Notes: generated by a model not told the origin, from the letters alone. Counted from the first letter of the stretch, positions 29,793 to 40,247 are shown. The stretch is DNA of 64,000 nucleotides from Azoarcus sp. CIB (GCF_001190925.1 NZ_CP011072.1:930001-994000), one strand, 5' to 3'. Numbers and translations: made by a program.

Positions 29793-30668
29793 ATGAAACT
29801 TGCTCCCGTCGCTTCGTTGTGTGTGCTCATCCTGATGACGCCGCCCTTGCTTGCAGCCGACCCCGCGCCCGCGCCGGGACAGGGCACCCTCGTGCAGCGT
29901 GCCGACGAGAATCGCAGCCTGCGCCTGCTCGACAAGGCGGTGGCGCGTTTCCGCGAAGTCGGCGATGCGGCGTTCGACGAATTCAACCGCGCGCCGCAGT
30001 TCAAGGACCGCGAACTCTATGTGTACGCCCTGGGGACGGACGGCACCATGCTCGCGAGTGGCGGCTCCTCGGTGGTCCTGGTAGGGCGCAACGTGGCGAC
30101 CATGCAGGATGCCGCCGGCAAGCCCTTCTTCCGTGAAATGCTCGACGTCGCGGCGAAGAGCGAGGCAGGGCGGGTCGAGTATCGCTGGCTCAATCGCGTC
30201 GACAACCGCGAGGAGCCGAAGGTGACGCTGTTTCGCAAGGTCGGCGAGCGCATCATCGCGGTCGGCTATTACGTGCCGCGGGCGACTCCGGCTCAGGCCC
30301 GGGAGTTGCTGAACCGGGCGGTTGCGGCGGTGAAGGAGAAGGGGGCGCAGGCGGCCGTTGCGGCCTTCAACGCGCTCGACGGTGGCTTCGTGCAGGACGA
30401 TCTCTACGTGTTTGCGATCGACATGAATTCGCAGCGTTTCCTTGCGCACGGTGCGATGCCCAAGCTGGTCGGCAGCGACGGTCGCGCGGTGCGCGATCCC
30501 AAGGGCAAGGCGATCGTCGCCGATATGGTGAATATCGTCAGCCGCAAGGGCGAGGGCGAGCTCGACTACGCGTGGCGCAACCCGGTTACCGACAAACTGG
30601 AAACCAAGCATTCGTTCATCCGGCGCGTGGATGACATGCTGGTCGGCGTCGGCTATTACATGCGCTGA
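29793..30668 (+). CDS. Secreted protein with two tandem single-Cache domains
   Basis: 291 residues. A signal peptide (MKLAPVASLCVLILMTPPLLAA) precedes two related halves of about 125 residues. Each has a helix (AVARFREVGDAAFDEFN / AVAAVKEKGAQAAVAAFN), a strand region (LYVYALGTDGTMLASGG / LYVFAIDMNSQRFLAHG) and the end motif RIIAVGYYVP / MLVGVGYYMR. These are sCache_2-type ligand-sensing folds. No membrane or signalling output domain is attached, so it is probably a free periplasmic binding protein. It is transcribed against the carbon-metabolism genes that surround it, from its own promoter. Confidence 0.85.
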   Translation: MKLAPVASLCVLILMTPPLLAADPAPAPGQGTLVQRADENRSLRLLDKAVARFREVGDAAFDEFNRAPQFKDRELYVYALGTDGTMLASGGSSVVLVGRNVATMQDAAGKPFFREMLDVAAKSEAGRVEYRWLNRVDNREEPKVTLFRKVGERIIAVGYYVPRATPAQARELLNRAVAAVKEKGAQAAVAAFNALDGGFVQDDLYVFAIDMNSQRFLAHGAMPKLVGSDGRAVRDPKGKAIVADMVNIVSRKGEGELDYAWRNPVTDKLETKHSFIRRVDDMLVGVGYYMR

Positions 30669-30679
30669 CGCATCCGGTT

Positions 30680-30706
30680 GACCTCCGACAATATTCCGCG
30701 GAGGTC
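30680..30706 (+). other. Hairpin downstream of the Cache-domain gene
   Basis: GACCTCCG (30680-30687) pairs with CGGAGGTC (30699-30706) around an AT-rich 11-base loop (acaatattccg). There is no U-tract, so it may be a weak terminator, an RNA-processing structure or an operator for the following small gene. Confidence 0.4.
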
Positions 30707-30778
30707 GATCCGGGAGAATGCACGCCGTCGGATGCCATGCCGTCCGGCGAACGTTTACCCCTGAAGGATGAAGCGCCC

Positions 30779-31027
30779 ATGATCGACGACGTTACCCGCA
30801 CCCTGCTCGACAGCCTGCCGCGCGGCGGCAGCTACGACCTTTCGGTCGCTCACGATCCCGCGAGCAACCTGCACGCGCTGACCATCGTGATCGACGGCCA
30901 GACCTTCCAGCCGGGGATCGGTTACGGCAGCAGCGACGAGTTCGAATTCGACCGCGAGCAGATCGCGGCGTATCTCGTCACGCGCAAGCAGAAGTGCGGC
31001 GGCTGCGGGAGTTGCAGCTGCGGCTGA
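30779..31027 (+). CDS. Small protein with cysteine-rich C-terminal tail, 82 residues
   Basis: Starts at ATG 30779 (MIDDVTRTLLDSLPRGG) behind gaaggatg; an in-frame ATG 42 bases upstream is less likely. A compact alpha/beta body (YDLSVAHDPASNLHALTIVI, in part) is followed by a tail KCGGCGSCSCG with four cysteines in ten residues, suitable for zinc, copper or Fe-S binding or for thiol chemistry. No membrane segment or signal peptide. I do not recognise a named family. It is followed by a strong bidirectional terminator. Confidence 0.75.
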   Translation: MIDDVTRTLLDSLPRGGSYDLSVAHDPASNLHALTIVIDGQTFQPGIGYGSSDEFEFDREQIAAYLVTRKQKCGGCGSCSCG

Positions 31028-31050
31028 GTGCCCGTTCGGCGCCCTCTGCA

Positions 31051-31084
31051 ATGAAAACGGCCACCCGCGGGTGGCCGTTTTCAT
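31051..31084. terminator. Bidirectional intrinsic terminator
   Basis: A perfect palindrome runs ATGAAAACGGCCACCC to its complement around GCGG, with AAAA/TTTT flanks on both arms. It separates the convergent cysteine-tail gene and pgk and should stop transcription from both sides. Confidence 0.93.
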
Positions 31085-31129
31085 GTCGGGTCCGCGGCGC
31101 TGCCGGGCCCGCATCGTGCGAGGGCGTCC

Positions 31130-32314
31130 TCAGTCGTTGAAGCGCTCTTCCAGCGCTGCGATCGCCGGCAGGGTCTTGCCTTCCAGGAACTCGAGGAAGG
31201 CGCCGCCGCCGGTGGAGATGTAGCCGACGTCCTGGGCGATGTGGAACTTCGCGATCGCCGCGAGCGTGTCGCCGCCGCCTGCGATGCAGAAGGCGTCGGA
31301 GTGGGCGATGGCGGAGGCCATCATCTTCGTGCCGCCGGCGAACTGGTTGTGCTCGAACACGCCCACCGGGCCGTTCCACACGATGGTCCCGGCGTGGGCG
31401 ATGATGTCGGCGAGCTTCGCCGAGGTCTTCGGGCCGACGTCGAGGATGCGGTCGTGCGTGCCGACCTCTTCGACCGGGATGCGGTTCGCGCGCGCCAGCG
31501 CAGAGACTTCGTCCGCGACGACGACGTCGACCGGCAGCGGTACTTCTGCACCGCGTGCCTTCATGATGTCCATGACGGCCTGTGCTTCCTTGACCAGTTC
31601 GGGCTCGGCGAGCGAGTCGCCGATGCGGTGGCCCGACGCGAGCAGGAAGGTGTTGGCGATGCCGCCGCCGACGATCAGTTGGTCGACCTTTTGTGCCAGG
31701 GTCTTCAGGATCGTCAGCTTGCTCGACACCTTGGCGCCGCCCACGATCGCGACCAGCGGGCGGGCCGGGTTCTCGGTGGCCTTGGTGAGCGCGTCGATCT
31801 CCGCGCCCATCAGCATGCCGGCGCACGCGACCGGTGCGAAGCGCGCGATGCCGTGGGTCGTCGCCTCGGCGCGGTGCGCAGTGCCAAACGCGTCATTGAC
31901 GTAGATGTCGCACAGTGCGGCCATCTTCTTCGCCAGTTCTTCGCTGTCCTTCTTCTCGCCCTTGTTGCAGCGGCAGTTTTCGAGCAGGACGACTTCGCCC
32001 GGCTTCACCTCGAAGCCGCCTTCGACCCAGTCGCGGATCAGGCGCACGGGCTTGTGCAGCAACTCGCCCAGACGCACCGCGATCGGCGCGAGCGTGTCCT
32101 CGGGGTGCAACTCGCCTTCGGTCGGGCGACCGAGATGGGAGGTGACCAGTACGGCCGCGCCGTTATCGAGGCAGTACTTGATCGAGGGCAGTGACGCGCG
32201 GATGCGGGTGTCCTCGACGATGTTGCCGGCCTCGTCCTGCGGCACGTTGAGGTCGGCGCGGATGAAGACGCGCTTGCCGGCGACGTTGAGGTCGGCGAGT
32301 TTCTTGACTTGCAT
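31130..32314 (-). CDS. pgk: Phosphoglycerate kinase
   Basis: 394 residues. Motifs: [40 protein letters not shown], the ATP-site [11 protein letters not shown], and [12 protein letters not shown] near the C-terminus. It interconverts 1,3-bisphosphoglycerate and 3-phosphoglycerate. It lies after gap, but an intrinsic terminator separates the two genes. It ends next to a bidirectional terminator. Confidence 0.98.
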   Translation of the reverse strand: MQVKKLADLNVAGKRVFIRADLNVPQDEAGNIVEDTRIRASLPSIKYCLDNGAAVLVTSHLGRPTEGELHPEDTLAPIAVRLGELLHKPVRLIRDWVEGGFEVKPGEVVLLENCRCNKGEKKDSEELAKKMAALCDIYVNDAFGTAHRAEATTHGIARFAPVACAGMLMGAEIDALTKATENPARPLVAIVGGAKVSSKLTILKTLAQKVDQLIVGGGIANTFLLASGHRIGDSLAEPELVKEAQAVMDIMKARGAEVPLPVDVVVADEVSALARANRIPVEEVGTHDRILDVGPKTSAKLADIIAHAGTIVWNGPVGVFEHNQFAGGTKMMASAIAHSDAFCIAGGGDTLAAIAKFHIAQDVGYISTGGGAFLEFLEGKTLPAIAALEERFND

Positions 32315-32331
32315 GGATTCGTTCCCGATGG

Positions 32332-32357
32332 AAAAACGCCCCGCTTAGCAGGGCGTT
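32332..32357 (-). terminator. Intrinsic terminator between gap and pgk
   Basis: On the minus strand AACGCCC-loop-GGGCGTT (32357-32335) is followed by five T residues (32336-32332, partly shared with the stem end). It lies 24 bases after the gap stop and just before the pgk ribosome site, so it would make gap more abundant than pgk or act as an attenuator. Confidence 0.8.
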
Positions 32358-32380
32358 ACGTTACGTGCTGGGTCGCGTGC

Positions 32381-33397
<1,017 letters not shown>

Positions 33398-33494
33398 CGA
33401 GGATTCTCCCGGAGCAATGATACGAACGGCACAATCTGATAGCCGGCGCCGCGGACTGCCGGCGCCGACTGCGCCGGGAGCACGGCGACGACGC

Positions 33495-35540
33495 TTACTT
33501 CACGATCTGCTTCACGGCTTCAGCGACCGCGTCGGCAGTGATACCGAAATATTTGAACAGCTCGCCGGCGGGGGCGGACTCGCCGAAGCGGTCGATGCCG
33601 ATCACCGCGCCTTCGAGGCCGACATACTTGCGCCAGCCGTCGGTGACGCCCGCCTCGACGGCGACGCGCGGCAGGCCCGCGGGCAGCACTTCACCTTGAT
33701 AGGCGCGGTCCTGGCGGTCGAACACGTTGGTCGAAGGCATCGATACGACGCGCACGGCGATGCCGGCGTCGGCGAGCGCCTTCTGCGCGGCGATCGCGAG
33801 GGCAATTTCCGAGCCGGTGGCGATGATCACGGCCTGCGGCTTGCCGCCGTTCAGGCTGGCCGGTGCGTCCGACAACACGTAGCCGCCCCGGCGGATCGCC
33901 GCGATCTGCTCGGACGAGCGGGCCTGGAAGGGCAGGTTCTGGCGCGAGAACAGCAGCGCAGAGGGGCCGTCCTTGCGCTCGATCGCGTGGGCCCAGGCCA
34001 CGGCCGATTCGGTCGTGTCGCAGGGGCGCCACACGTCCATGTTGGGGATCAGGCGCAGCGTCGCGGTCTGCTCGACCGGCTGGTGCGTCGGGCCGTCCTC
34101 GCCGAGGCCGATCGAGTCGTGTGTGAACACGAAGATCTGGCGGATCTTCATCAGCGCAGCCATGCGCAGCGCACTGCGCGCGTACTCGCTGAACATCAGG
34201 AAGGTGGCGGTGTAGGGAATCAGGCCGCCGTGCAGGCTGATACCGTTGGCGATCGCGGCCATGCCGAACTCGCGCACGCCGTAGTAGATGTAGTTGCCGC
34301 CGGCTTCCTTCGTGACGCCCTTGGCGCCGGACCACAGCGTGAGGTTGGAGCCGGCCAGGTCGGCCGAACCGCCGACGAGCTCAGGCAGCTTGGGCGCGAA
34401 GGCCTCGATGCTGTTCTGGCTCGCCTTGCGGGTGGCGATGGTCTCGGCCTTGTCGACGATCTTCGCGATCACGGCGTCGACGTGCGCCGACCAGTCGGCC
34501 GGCAGTTCGCCCTGCGTGCGGCGCGTGAACTCGCCGGCTTCCTGCGGGAAGGCCTTGGCGTAGGCGGCGAAGCGTTCGTTCCAGCCGGCTTCCAGCGCCG
34601 CACCCTTGTCGCGCGCGTTCCATGCCGCGTAGACGTCCGCGGGGATTTCGAACGGGGCGTGCGTCCAGCCGATGTGCGCGCGCGTCGCGGCGATTTCGGC
34701 GGCGCCCAGCGGCGCGCCGTGCACGTCGTGGCTGCCCTGCTTGTTCGGGGCGCCCGCGCCGATCACGGTCTTGCAGCAGATCAGCGTCGGCTGGGTCGTG
34801 TTGGCCTGGGCGGCGCGGATTGCCGCGTCGATCTCGGCCGCATCGTGGCCCTGCACGTTGGCGATGACCTGCCAGCCGTAGGCTTCGAAGCGCTTCGGCG
34901 TCTCGTCGGTGAACCAGCCATCGACGTGGCCGTCGATCGAAATATTGTTGTCGTCGTAGAAGGCGATCAGCTTGCCCAGGCCCAGCGTGCCGGCGAGCGA
35001 ACAGGCTTCGTGCGAGATGCCTTCCATCAGGCAGCCGTCGCCGAGGAACACGTAGGTGTGGTGATCGACGATCGCGTGGCCGGGGCGGTTGAATTCCGCA
35101 GCGAGCATTTTCTCGGCCAGCGCCATGCCGACCGCGTTGGTGATGCCCTGGCCGAGCGGGCCGGTGGTGGTCTCGACGCCGGGCGTGTAGCCGTATTCGG
35201 GGTGGCCCGGGGTCTTGCTGTGCAGCTGGCGGAAGCGCTTGAGCTCCTCGATCGGCAAGTCGTAGCCGGTCAGGTGCAGTAGCGCGTAGACCAGCATCGA
35301 GCCGTGGCCGTTCGACAGCACGAAGCGGTCGCGGTCGGCCCACTTCGGGTTCGCCGGGTTGTGACGCAGATGGTGACGCCACAGCACTTCGGCGATCTCG
35401 GCCATGCCCAGCGGAGCACCCGGGTGGCCCGAGTTGGCCTGCTGGACGGCATCCATCGCCAGGGCGCGGATCGCGCCGGTGACGGGGTTGAAGACCGGGG
35501 GCCGCACGTTGCGCGGGTTCTCGTTGCGGGCTGCCTGCAT
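33495..35540 (-). CDS. tkt: Transketolase
   Basis: 681 residues from ATG 35540 (ribosome site gagaga); longer upstream readings are artefacts. Motifs: [20 protein letters not shown], the thiamine diphosphate site [13 protein letters not shown] to [10 protein letters not shown], and the C-terminal [19 protein letters not shown]. It moves two-carbon units between sugar phosphates in the pentose phosphate and Calvin cycles. It stands between prk and gap, supporting a Calvin-cycle role in this cluster. Confidence 0.98.
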   Translation of the reverse strand: MQAARNENPRNVRPPVFNPVTGAIRALAMDAVQQANSGHPGAPLGMAEIAEVLWRHHLRHNPANPKWADRDRFVLSNGHGSMLVYALLHLTGYDLPIEELKRFRQLHSKTPGHPEYGYTPGVETTTGPLGQGITNAVGMALAEKMLAAEFNRPGHAIVDHHTYVFLGDGCLMEGISHEACSLAGTLGLGKLIAFYDDNNISIDGHVDGWFTDETPKRFEAYGWQVIANVQGHDAAEIDAAIRAAQANTTQPTLICCKTVIGAGAPNKQGSHDVHGAPLGAAEIAATRAHIGWTHAPFEIPADVYAAWNARDKGAALEAGWNERFAAYAKAFPQEAGEFTRRTQGELPADWSAHVDAVIAKIVDKAETIATRKASQNSIEAFAPKLPELVGGSADLAGSNLTLWSGAKGVTKEAGGNYIYYGVREFGMAAIANGISLHGGLIPYTATFLMFSEYARSALRMAALMKIRQIFVFTHDSIGLGEDGPTHQPVEQTATLRLIPNMDVWRPCDTTESAVAWAHAIERKDGPSALLFSRQNLPFQARSSEQIAAIRRGGYVLSDAPASLNGGKPQAVIIATGSEIALAIAAQKALADAGIAVRVVSMPSTNVFDRQDRAYQGEVLPAGLPRVAVEAGVTDGWRKYVGLEGAVIGIDRFGESAPAGELFKYFGITADAVAEAVKQIVK

Positions 35541-35689
35541 GGATCTCTCGGGCCTGGTGGCCGGCTGGGAAAAGCGCGGATTATCGCCGAAAAAGGGGGC
35601 ACTTGGGTAGCGCCTGCTGCACTGCAAAATTCGCACAAACCCCTGTGCGCTCAGGTCAAATGTCGCTCCGTTGCGCGTCCTGCGGGGCT

Positions 35690-36565
35690 TCAGATCGCTT
35701 CGCGCCGGCGCTCCATCAGCTTCCAGATCAGCGGCGTGAGGATGAGCTGCATCGCGAGGTCGAGCTTGCCGCCCGGAATCACGATGCTGTTCGCGCGCGA
35801 CATGAAGGCATCGTGGATCATGCGCAGCAGGTAGGGGAAATCGACGCCGCGCGGGTCCTTGAAGCGGATCACCACCATCGATTCGTCGAGCGTGGGCACT
35901 TCGCGCGCGATGAAGGGGTTGGACGTGTCGACGACCGGCACGCGCTGGAAGTTGATGTGCGTGCGCGAGAACTGCGGGACGATGTAATGCACGTAGTCGT
36001 ACATGCGCCGCAGGATCGTGTCCTGCACCGCCTCGGGCGAGTAGCCGCGCTCGCGCGTGTCGCGGTGCAGCTTCTGGATCCATTCGAGGTTGATCGTCGG
36101 CGCGACGCCGATCAGCAGGTCGACGTGGCGGGCGACATCGACCTTGTCGGTCACGAGCGCGCCGTGCAGCCCCTCGTAGAACAGGCAATCGGTGCCGACG
36201 GGGAGATCCTCCCACTCCGCGAAGCTGCCGATCGGCAGGCCGGTGCGTGCCGCGCGTTCGGCGTCGTGGATGTAGCCGCGATGGCGCCCCGTCGCGGACT
36301 TGCCGTAGGCGCGGAACAGCGCTTCCAGTTCCTCCACGAGGTTCGCCTCGGGGCCGAAATGGCTGATGCCCCGCTGGCCCGCCCGCTCGGCTGCTTCGAT
36401 CAGCTTCGTCATCTCCTCGCGGGTGTAGCGGTGGAAGCTGTCGCCCTCGACGATGGCCGCATTCACGTTCTCGCGATGGAAGATCGCCTCGAAGGTGTGC
36501 TTGACCGTCGTGGTGCCGGCGCCCGACGAGCCGGTGACGGCGATGATGGGGTGTTTGGTTGACAT
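35690..36565 (-). CDS. prk: Phosphoribulokinase (bacterial class I)
   Basis: 291 residues, the usual length for the proteobacterial octameric enzyme. P-loop [11 protein letters not shown] (residues 12-22), [35 protein letters not shown] and [10 protein letters not shown] are all family landmarks. It phosphorylates ribulose-5-phosphate to ribulose-1,5-bisphosphate, whose only known main use is RuBisCO. The cysteine pair that regulates plant enzymes is absent at the N-terminus. It is read with tkt and gap. No RuBisCO or CbbR gene is in the window. Confidence 0.95.
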   Translation of the reverse strand: MSTKHPIIAVTGSSGAGTTTVKHTFEAIFHRENVNAAIVEGDSFHRYTREEMTKLIEAAERAGQRGISHFGPEANLVEELEALFRAYGKSATGRHRGYIHDAERAARTGLPIGSFAEWEDLPVGTDCLFYEGLHGALVTDKVDVARHVDLLIGVAPTINLEWIQKLHRDTRERGYSPEAVQDTILRRMYDYVHYIVPQFSRTHINFQRVPVVDTSNPFIAREVPTLDESMVVIRFKDPRGVDFPYLLRMIHDAFMSRANSIVIPGGKLDLAMQLILTPLIWKLMERRREAI

Positions 36566-36611
36566 GTTGGTTGCCGTTGCGGGGAGGTCGTGGGCGCGCG
36601 GTGCGCGGCTG

Positions 36612-36881
36612 TCATGCGTCGGTGAGGCGGGAGCCCTTGTTGCGGGCGGAATGGACGCGGTGCGCGGCGACGACCAGCACGTGCACTTCCTCGAAGGAGA
36701 GTTCGGGGTAATGGTCGCGCAGCACGCGATAGGCGAGGTGGTCGAGCGTCGAGTTGCCCCAGCGGTTTTCGCGGGCGAAGAAAGGCATGATCAGTTCGCT
36801 TGCCTCGATGAATATTTCGCGCACGCGTTGATGCGAGCGGCGCTCCTGCAAACCGGATGGTGCGGAGGGGGACGAAGTCAT
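36612..36881 (-). CDS. Hypothetical protein upstream of prk, 89 residues
   Basis: The protein has a Ser/Pro/Arg-rich first 20 residues and then a helical, conserved-looking body (REIFIEASELIMPFF, STLDHLAYRVLRDHYPELSF, EEVHVLVVAAHRVHSARN). No signal peptide or membrane segment. It lies 46 bases before prk on the same strand, so it is probably cotranscribed with the Calvin-cycle genes. I do not recognise a family. Its real start could be internal, since only the part from about residue 20 looks constrained. Confidence 0.65.
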   Translation of the reverse strand: MTSSPSAPSGLQERRSHQRVREIFIEASELIMPFFARENRWGNSTLDHLAYRVLRDHYPELSFEEVHVLVVAAHRVHSARNKGSRLTDA

Positions 36882-36960
36882 GAGTCGGTTCCGAGAGCGT
36901 AGCGACAGGGGATCATGGCGGGATTCATGTGTGTTCGCCTTGCAGGCTCGAACCGGGCGA

Positions 36961-37770
36961 TCAGGAGTGGGCGCTTACCCAGTTGCGCCACTCCGTAAAC
37001 AGACAGGGGCTGGCGGCCGCGATCACGCCGCGCTTGATCGACGGTCCCGCGATCCCGGTGCTGCCGTCCAGTGCGGCTGCCTTGCCGCCCGCCTCATCCA
37101 GGATCAGCTTGCCGGCCGCATAGTCCCACAGCATCTGCCCGCCATGCAGATACACGTCCAGTCGTCCCGCGGCGACAAAGCACCATTCGAGCGCGCTGGA
37201 GCCGAAATTGCGCTGCGAGAAATAGGGCGGTCGCACCGCGAGCTCGTCGCCGAGGTGGTGGCTGATGCGCTTGAAGTCGATGCCGGCCACCGCATCCGAC
37301 AGATGTGCCGCAGCCACGCGCAGCGGCAGTTCGACGCCGTTCAGGAAGGCACCGGCGCCTTTGGCTGCGTAGAAGGATTCGTCGGTGACCGGGTTGTAGA
37401 CGACGCCGAAGCGCGGCTCGTGATTCACCAGATAAGCGATCGAGACGGCGAAGAAGGGAATGCCGTTGGCGAAATTCGTCGTGCCGTCGATGGGATCGAT
37501 GCACCACAGGCCGCGTCGTCCGTCGCTCCACAGGTGTGCCTGTTCTGCGGCGCTCATCTCTTCGCCGAGCACGGCGCCGGGCGCCAGCTTGGGCAGTTCC
37601 TCGGAAAAGCGGCGTTGCGATTCGAGGTCGGCCTCGGTGAACAGTGTGCCGTCGGCCTTGCGATTGCGCGCGGTCTTGAGGTAGCGCGGCAGGATCACCT
37701 CGCGGGCAACATCGCGCACCAGCGATTCGAGCGCCCGCGCCTGCGCGAGCCGTTGGCTGGTCGTGGGCAT
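36961..37770 (-). CDS. Inositol monophosphatase-family phosphatase
   Basis: 269 residues from ATG 37770, behind gtggag. Metal-site motifs of the Li-sensitive phosphatase superfamily are present: GEE in AVLGEEMSA, WCIDPIDGTTNFANG, and the C-terminal LWDYAAGKLILDEAGG. Substrates in this family include inositol phosphate, fructose-1,6-bisphosphate, PAP and histidinol phosphate, and the sequence does not decide between them. The context near prk and glycolytic genes makes a sugar-phosphate substrate possible. Divergent from rsmE. Confidence 0.88.
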   Translation of the reverse strand: MPTTSQRLAQARALESLVRDVAREVILPRYLKTARNRKADGTLFTEADLESQRRFSEELPKLAPGAVLGEEMSAAEQAHLWSDGRRGLWCIDPIDGTTNFANGIPFFAVSIAYLVNHEPRFGVVYNPVTDESFYAAKGAGAFLNGVELPLRVAAAHLSDAVAGIDFKRISHHLGDELAVRPPYFSQRNFGSSALEWCFVAAGRLDVYLHGGQMLWDYAAGKLILDEAGGKAAALDGSTGIAGPSIKRGVIAAASPCLFTEWRNWVSAHS

Positions 37771-37935
37771 CAGCGGCGCTCCACGCTCATGTGCGAAGCG
37801 ATGACTGCGGACTTGCGCGTCCGCGCATTCCTGCGTGCCGTGTCGGCTGGCGCCGGGGAGGCGCATGAGGGGCGGTCGGGAACACAGGAAATCATGGCCG
37901 TGCCGAAGGCAGGTCTCGCGGGAATGCAGTGTCCT

Positions 37936-37941
37936 TATAAT
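37936..37941 (+). promoter_or_regulatory. -10 element before rsmE
   Basis: TATAAT lies only 9 bases before the ATG of rsmE, so transcription from it would give an almost leaderless message. No recognisable -35 stands 17 bases upstream. Either the message is leaderless or the real start codon is further in. Confidence 0.5.
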
Positions 37942-37949
37942 ACACCACG

Positions 37950-38672
37950 ATGATTTCGCGCTTCTTTTGCCCCCTTCCGATGCCGGCTTCCGGCGAGATC
38001 CAGCTGCCCGAGGCGCTGGCCCATCATGCTGCACGCGTGCTGCGGCTGCGCGACGGCGATCCTGTCGTCCTGTTCGACGGTGCTGGCGGCGAAGTGCTGG
38101 CAGTGCTGCGGCTGCGCGGCAAGCAGTGTTTCGCCGAGCTGCAGGAGCGGCGCGAAGTCGAACGCGAGTCGCCGCTGCGGCTGGTGCTGGTGCAGGCCCT
38201 CGCGAGCGGCGACAAGATGGACTGGATCGTGCAGAAGGCCGTCGAGCTGGGCGTTGCCGCCGTCGTGCCGGTGCAGGCGGAACGTTCCGTGCTGCGGCTT
38301 GCCGGTGAGCGTGCGGCCAAGCGCGTGGAGCACTGGCAGCAGGTCGCCGTGTCGGCGTGCGAGCAGAGCGGACGCAACCGCATACCGGTCGTCGCGCCGA
38401 TCGCCGGACTGCGCGACTACCTTGCCCGCCCCTGCGAGGGCGTGCGCCTGATCCTCGATCCGGCGGCCACGCAGCGCCTGCTCGACGCCGGGCGCCCGGC
38501 GGGGGAAGTGCATCTGCTGATCGGTCCGGAAGGGGGCTGGTCCGACGACGAACTCGCGGCCTGCCGCAGCGCGGGCTGCGCCGGCATGGGGCTGGGGCCG
38601 CGCGTGCTGCGCACCGAGACCGCGGGGCTGGCCGCGGTCGCCGCGCTGCAGGCCGTGTGGGGCGATTTTTGA
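37950..38672 (+). CDS. rsmE: 16S rRNA (uracil-1498-N3)-methyltransferase
   Basis: 240 residues. An N-terminal PUA-like domain (LAHHAARVLRLRDGD) precedes a SPOUT domain with the knot motifs LVQALASGDKMDWIVQKAVELGV (in part), LLIGPEGGWSDDE and LGPRVLRTETA. It methylates U1498 of 16S rRNA using S-adenosylmethionine. It starts 9 bases after a TATAAT box and ends 12 bases before the PAP gene, whose ribosome site overlaps its TGA. Confidence 0.95.
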   Translation: MISRFFCPLPMPASGEIQLPEALAHHAARVLRLRDGDPVVLFDGAGGEVLAVLRLRGKQCFAELQERREVERESPLRLVLVQALASGDKMDWIVQKAVELGVAAVVPVQAERSVLRLAGERAAKRVEHWQQVAVSACEQSGRNRIPVVAPIAGLRDYLARPCEGVRLILDPAATQRLLDAGRPAGEVHLLIGPEGGWSDDELAACRSAGCAGMGLGPRVLRTETAGLAAVAALQAVWGDF

Positions 38673-38684
38673 GGAGGCTGGAAG

Positions 38685-40172
38685 ATGTTCGAATCGGCTG
38701 AACTGGTCCACAAGATCGACAAGGACGAATACGACGCGGCCGAACCGGAGCTGCGCGCGCAACTGCTCGATGTGCAGTTCGACCTCCTGGAAGCGAAATC
38801 CTTTGCCGTCGTGGTGCTGATCAACGGCATCGACGGCGCCGGCAAGGGCGAGACGGTGAATCTCCTCAACGAATGGATGGACCCGCGCCACATCCAGACG
38901 CTGGCTTTCGATTCGCCGACCACCGACGAGGCCGAGCGTCCCTTCATGTGGCGCTTCTGGCGTGCGCTGCCGCCGCGCGGGCGCATCGGCATTCTGTTCG
39001 GCAACTGGTACACGGACCCGATGCGCGAGCGCGTCGAGAAGGTGTCGAAGAGGGCCGACCTCGATCAGCGCCTCGACGAGATCAACCGCTTCGAGGCGAT
39101 GCTGGTGCGCGAGGGGGTGGTGCTCCTGAAACTGTGGTTCCATCTGTCGAAGGACGGGCAGCGCAAGCGCCTCAAGGCGCTGGAAAAGGATCCGCGCACG
39201 CGTTGGCGGGTCACCGAGCAGGACTGGCACTCCTACGAGCGGTACGACCGTTATCGCGAAGTGGCGGAGCACGCGCTGCGTCACACCAGCACTGGCGATG
39301 CGCCGTGGATGATCGTGGACGGTTCCGATTCGTACTACCGCGAGCTCTTCGTTGCGCGCACGCTGCTCGATGCCATGCGCAAGCGGCTCGATTCCGGCGC
39401 GCGTCATTGGGTGGCGCGCCAGACGGCGCCCCCGCTGCCGCCCGCGCCCGATTCGCGCAACCTGCTCAACAGCCTCGTGCTGCGGCAATCGCTGGACAAG
39501 AAGGAATACCAGGCGCTCCTCGAACGCTACCAGGGGCGGCTCGCGCTGCTCACGCGTGACGAGGCCTTCCGCGGCCGCTCGCTCGTGCTCGTCTTCGAGG
39601 GCGCGGATGCCGCGGGGAAGGGCGGCGCGATACGCCGCGTCACCGCCGCGCTCGACGCGCGCCAGTACAACGTCGTGCCGGTGGCCGCGCCGACCGAAGA
39701 GGAGCGTGCCCAGCCCTACCTGTGGCGCTTCTGGCGGCACCTGCCGCGCCAGGGCAGAGTCGCGATTTTCGATCGCTCGTGGTACGGCCGCGTCCTCGTC
39801 GAGCGCGTGGAGGGCTTCTGCTCGGAGGCGGACTGGATGCGCGCGTACTCGGAGATCAACGACTTCGAGGACCAGCTGGCCGACGCCGGGGCGGTGGTGG
39901 TCAAGTTCTGGCTGCAGATCGGCAAGGACGAGCAGCTGGAACGTTTCCGCGAGCGCGAAGCCGAAGCGCACAAGCGCTTCAAGATCACCGCCGAGGACTG
40001 GCGCAACCGCGAACGGTGGGACGACTACGCCCGCGCCGTGTGCGACATGGTCGACCGTACGAGTACCGAGACCTCGCCGTGGACCCTGGTCGAGGCGGAC
40101 AACAAGCTGTTTGCCCGTATCAAGGTGCTGCGCACACTATGCGAACGGCTCGAATCCGCACTGCAGCGCTAA
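38685..40172 (+). CDS. pap: Polyphosphate:AMP phosphotransferase (two-domain PPK2 family)
   Basis: 495 residues made of two fused PPK2 units. The N-terminal unit has INGIDGAGKGETVN, RPFMWRFWRALPPRG and FGNWYTDPM. The C-terminal unit has FEGADAAGKGGAIRR, APTEEERAQPYLWRFWRHLP and DRSWYGRVLVERVEGF. Double-domain PPK2 proteins phosphorylate AMP to ADP with polyphosphate; the second unit keeps the better lid and DRSWYxR motif while the first has diverged (FGNWY). Strong ribosome site (gaggagg) overlapping the rsmE stop. Cytoplasmic. Confidence 0.93.
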   Translation: MFESAELVHKIDKDEYDAAEPELRAQLLDVQFDLLEAKSFAVVVLINGIDGAGKGETVNLLNEWMDPRHIQTLAFDSPTTDEAERPFMWRFWRALPPRGRIGILFGNWYTDPMRERVEKVSKRADLDQRLDEINRFEAMLVREGVVLLKLWFHLSKDGQRKRLKALEKDPRTRWRVTEQDWHSYERYDRYREVAEHALRHTSTGDAPWMIVDGSDSYYRELFVARTLLDAMRKRLDSGARHWVARQTAPPLPPAPDSRNLLNSLVLRQSLDKKEYQALLERYQGRLALLTRDEAFRGRSLVLVFEGADAAGKGGAIRRVTAALDARQYNVVPVAAPTEEERAQPYLWRFWRHLPRQGRVAIFDRSWYGRVLVERVEGFCSEADWMRAYSEINDFEDQLADAGAVVVKFWLQIGKDEQLERFREREAEAHKRFKITAEDWRNRERWDDYARAVCDMVDRTSTETSPWTLVEADNKLFARIKVLRTLCERLESALQR

Positions 40173-40241
40173 CGGACGGGACTGCGTGCGGATGCCCCGA
40201 TCGCGTGCGGAGCTCGCTCCGCGATGCGCCGTGTATTCCGC

Positions 40242-40247
40242 TAGAAT
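40242..40247 (+). promoter_or_regulatory. -10 element before argA
   Basis: TAGAAT within ccgctagaatgga, about 64 bases before the argA start. The same ccgctagaatg sequence precedes yggX at 43422, suggesting a common local promoter form with a weak -35. Confidence 0.5.

Noticed and set aside
36930-37005. tRNA-like sequence on the minus strand (D-arm-like tggcgcaactgggtaagcgc and T-arm-like ggttcgagcc)
   Set aside because: Only about 12 bases separate the two arms, too few for an anticodon arm plus variable loop, no acceptor stem pairs, and the first part is coding sequence of the phosphatase C-terminus.
37771-37949. Possible gene in the gap between the phosphatase and rsmE
   Set aside because: Frames here are short and Arg-rich, with no ribosome site; the gap is adequately explained as a divergent promoter region.
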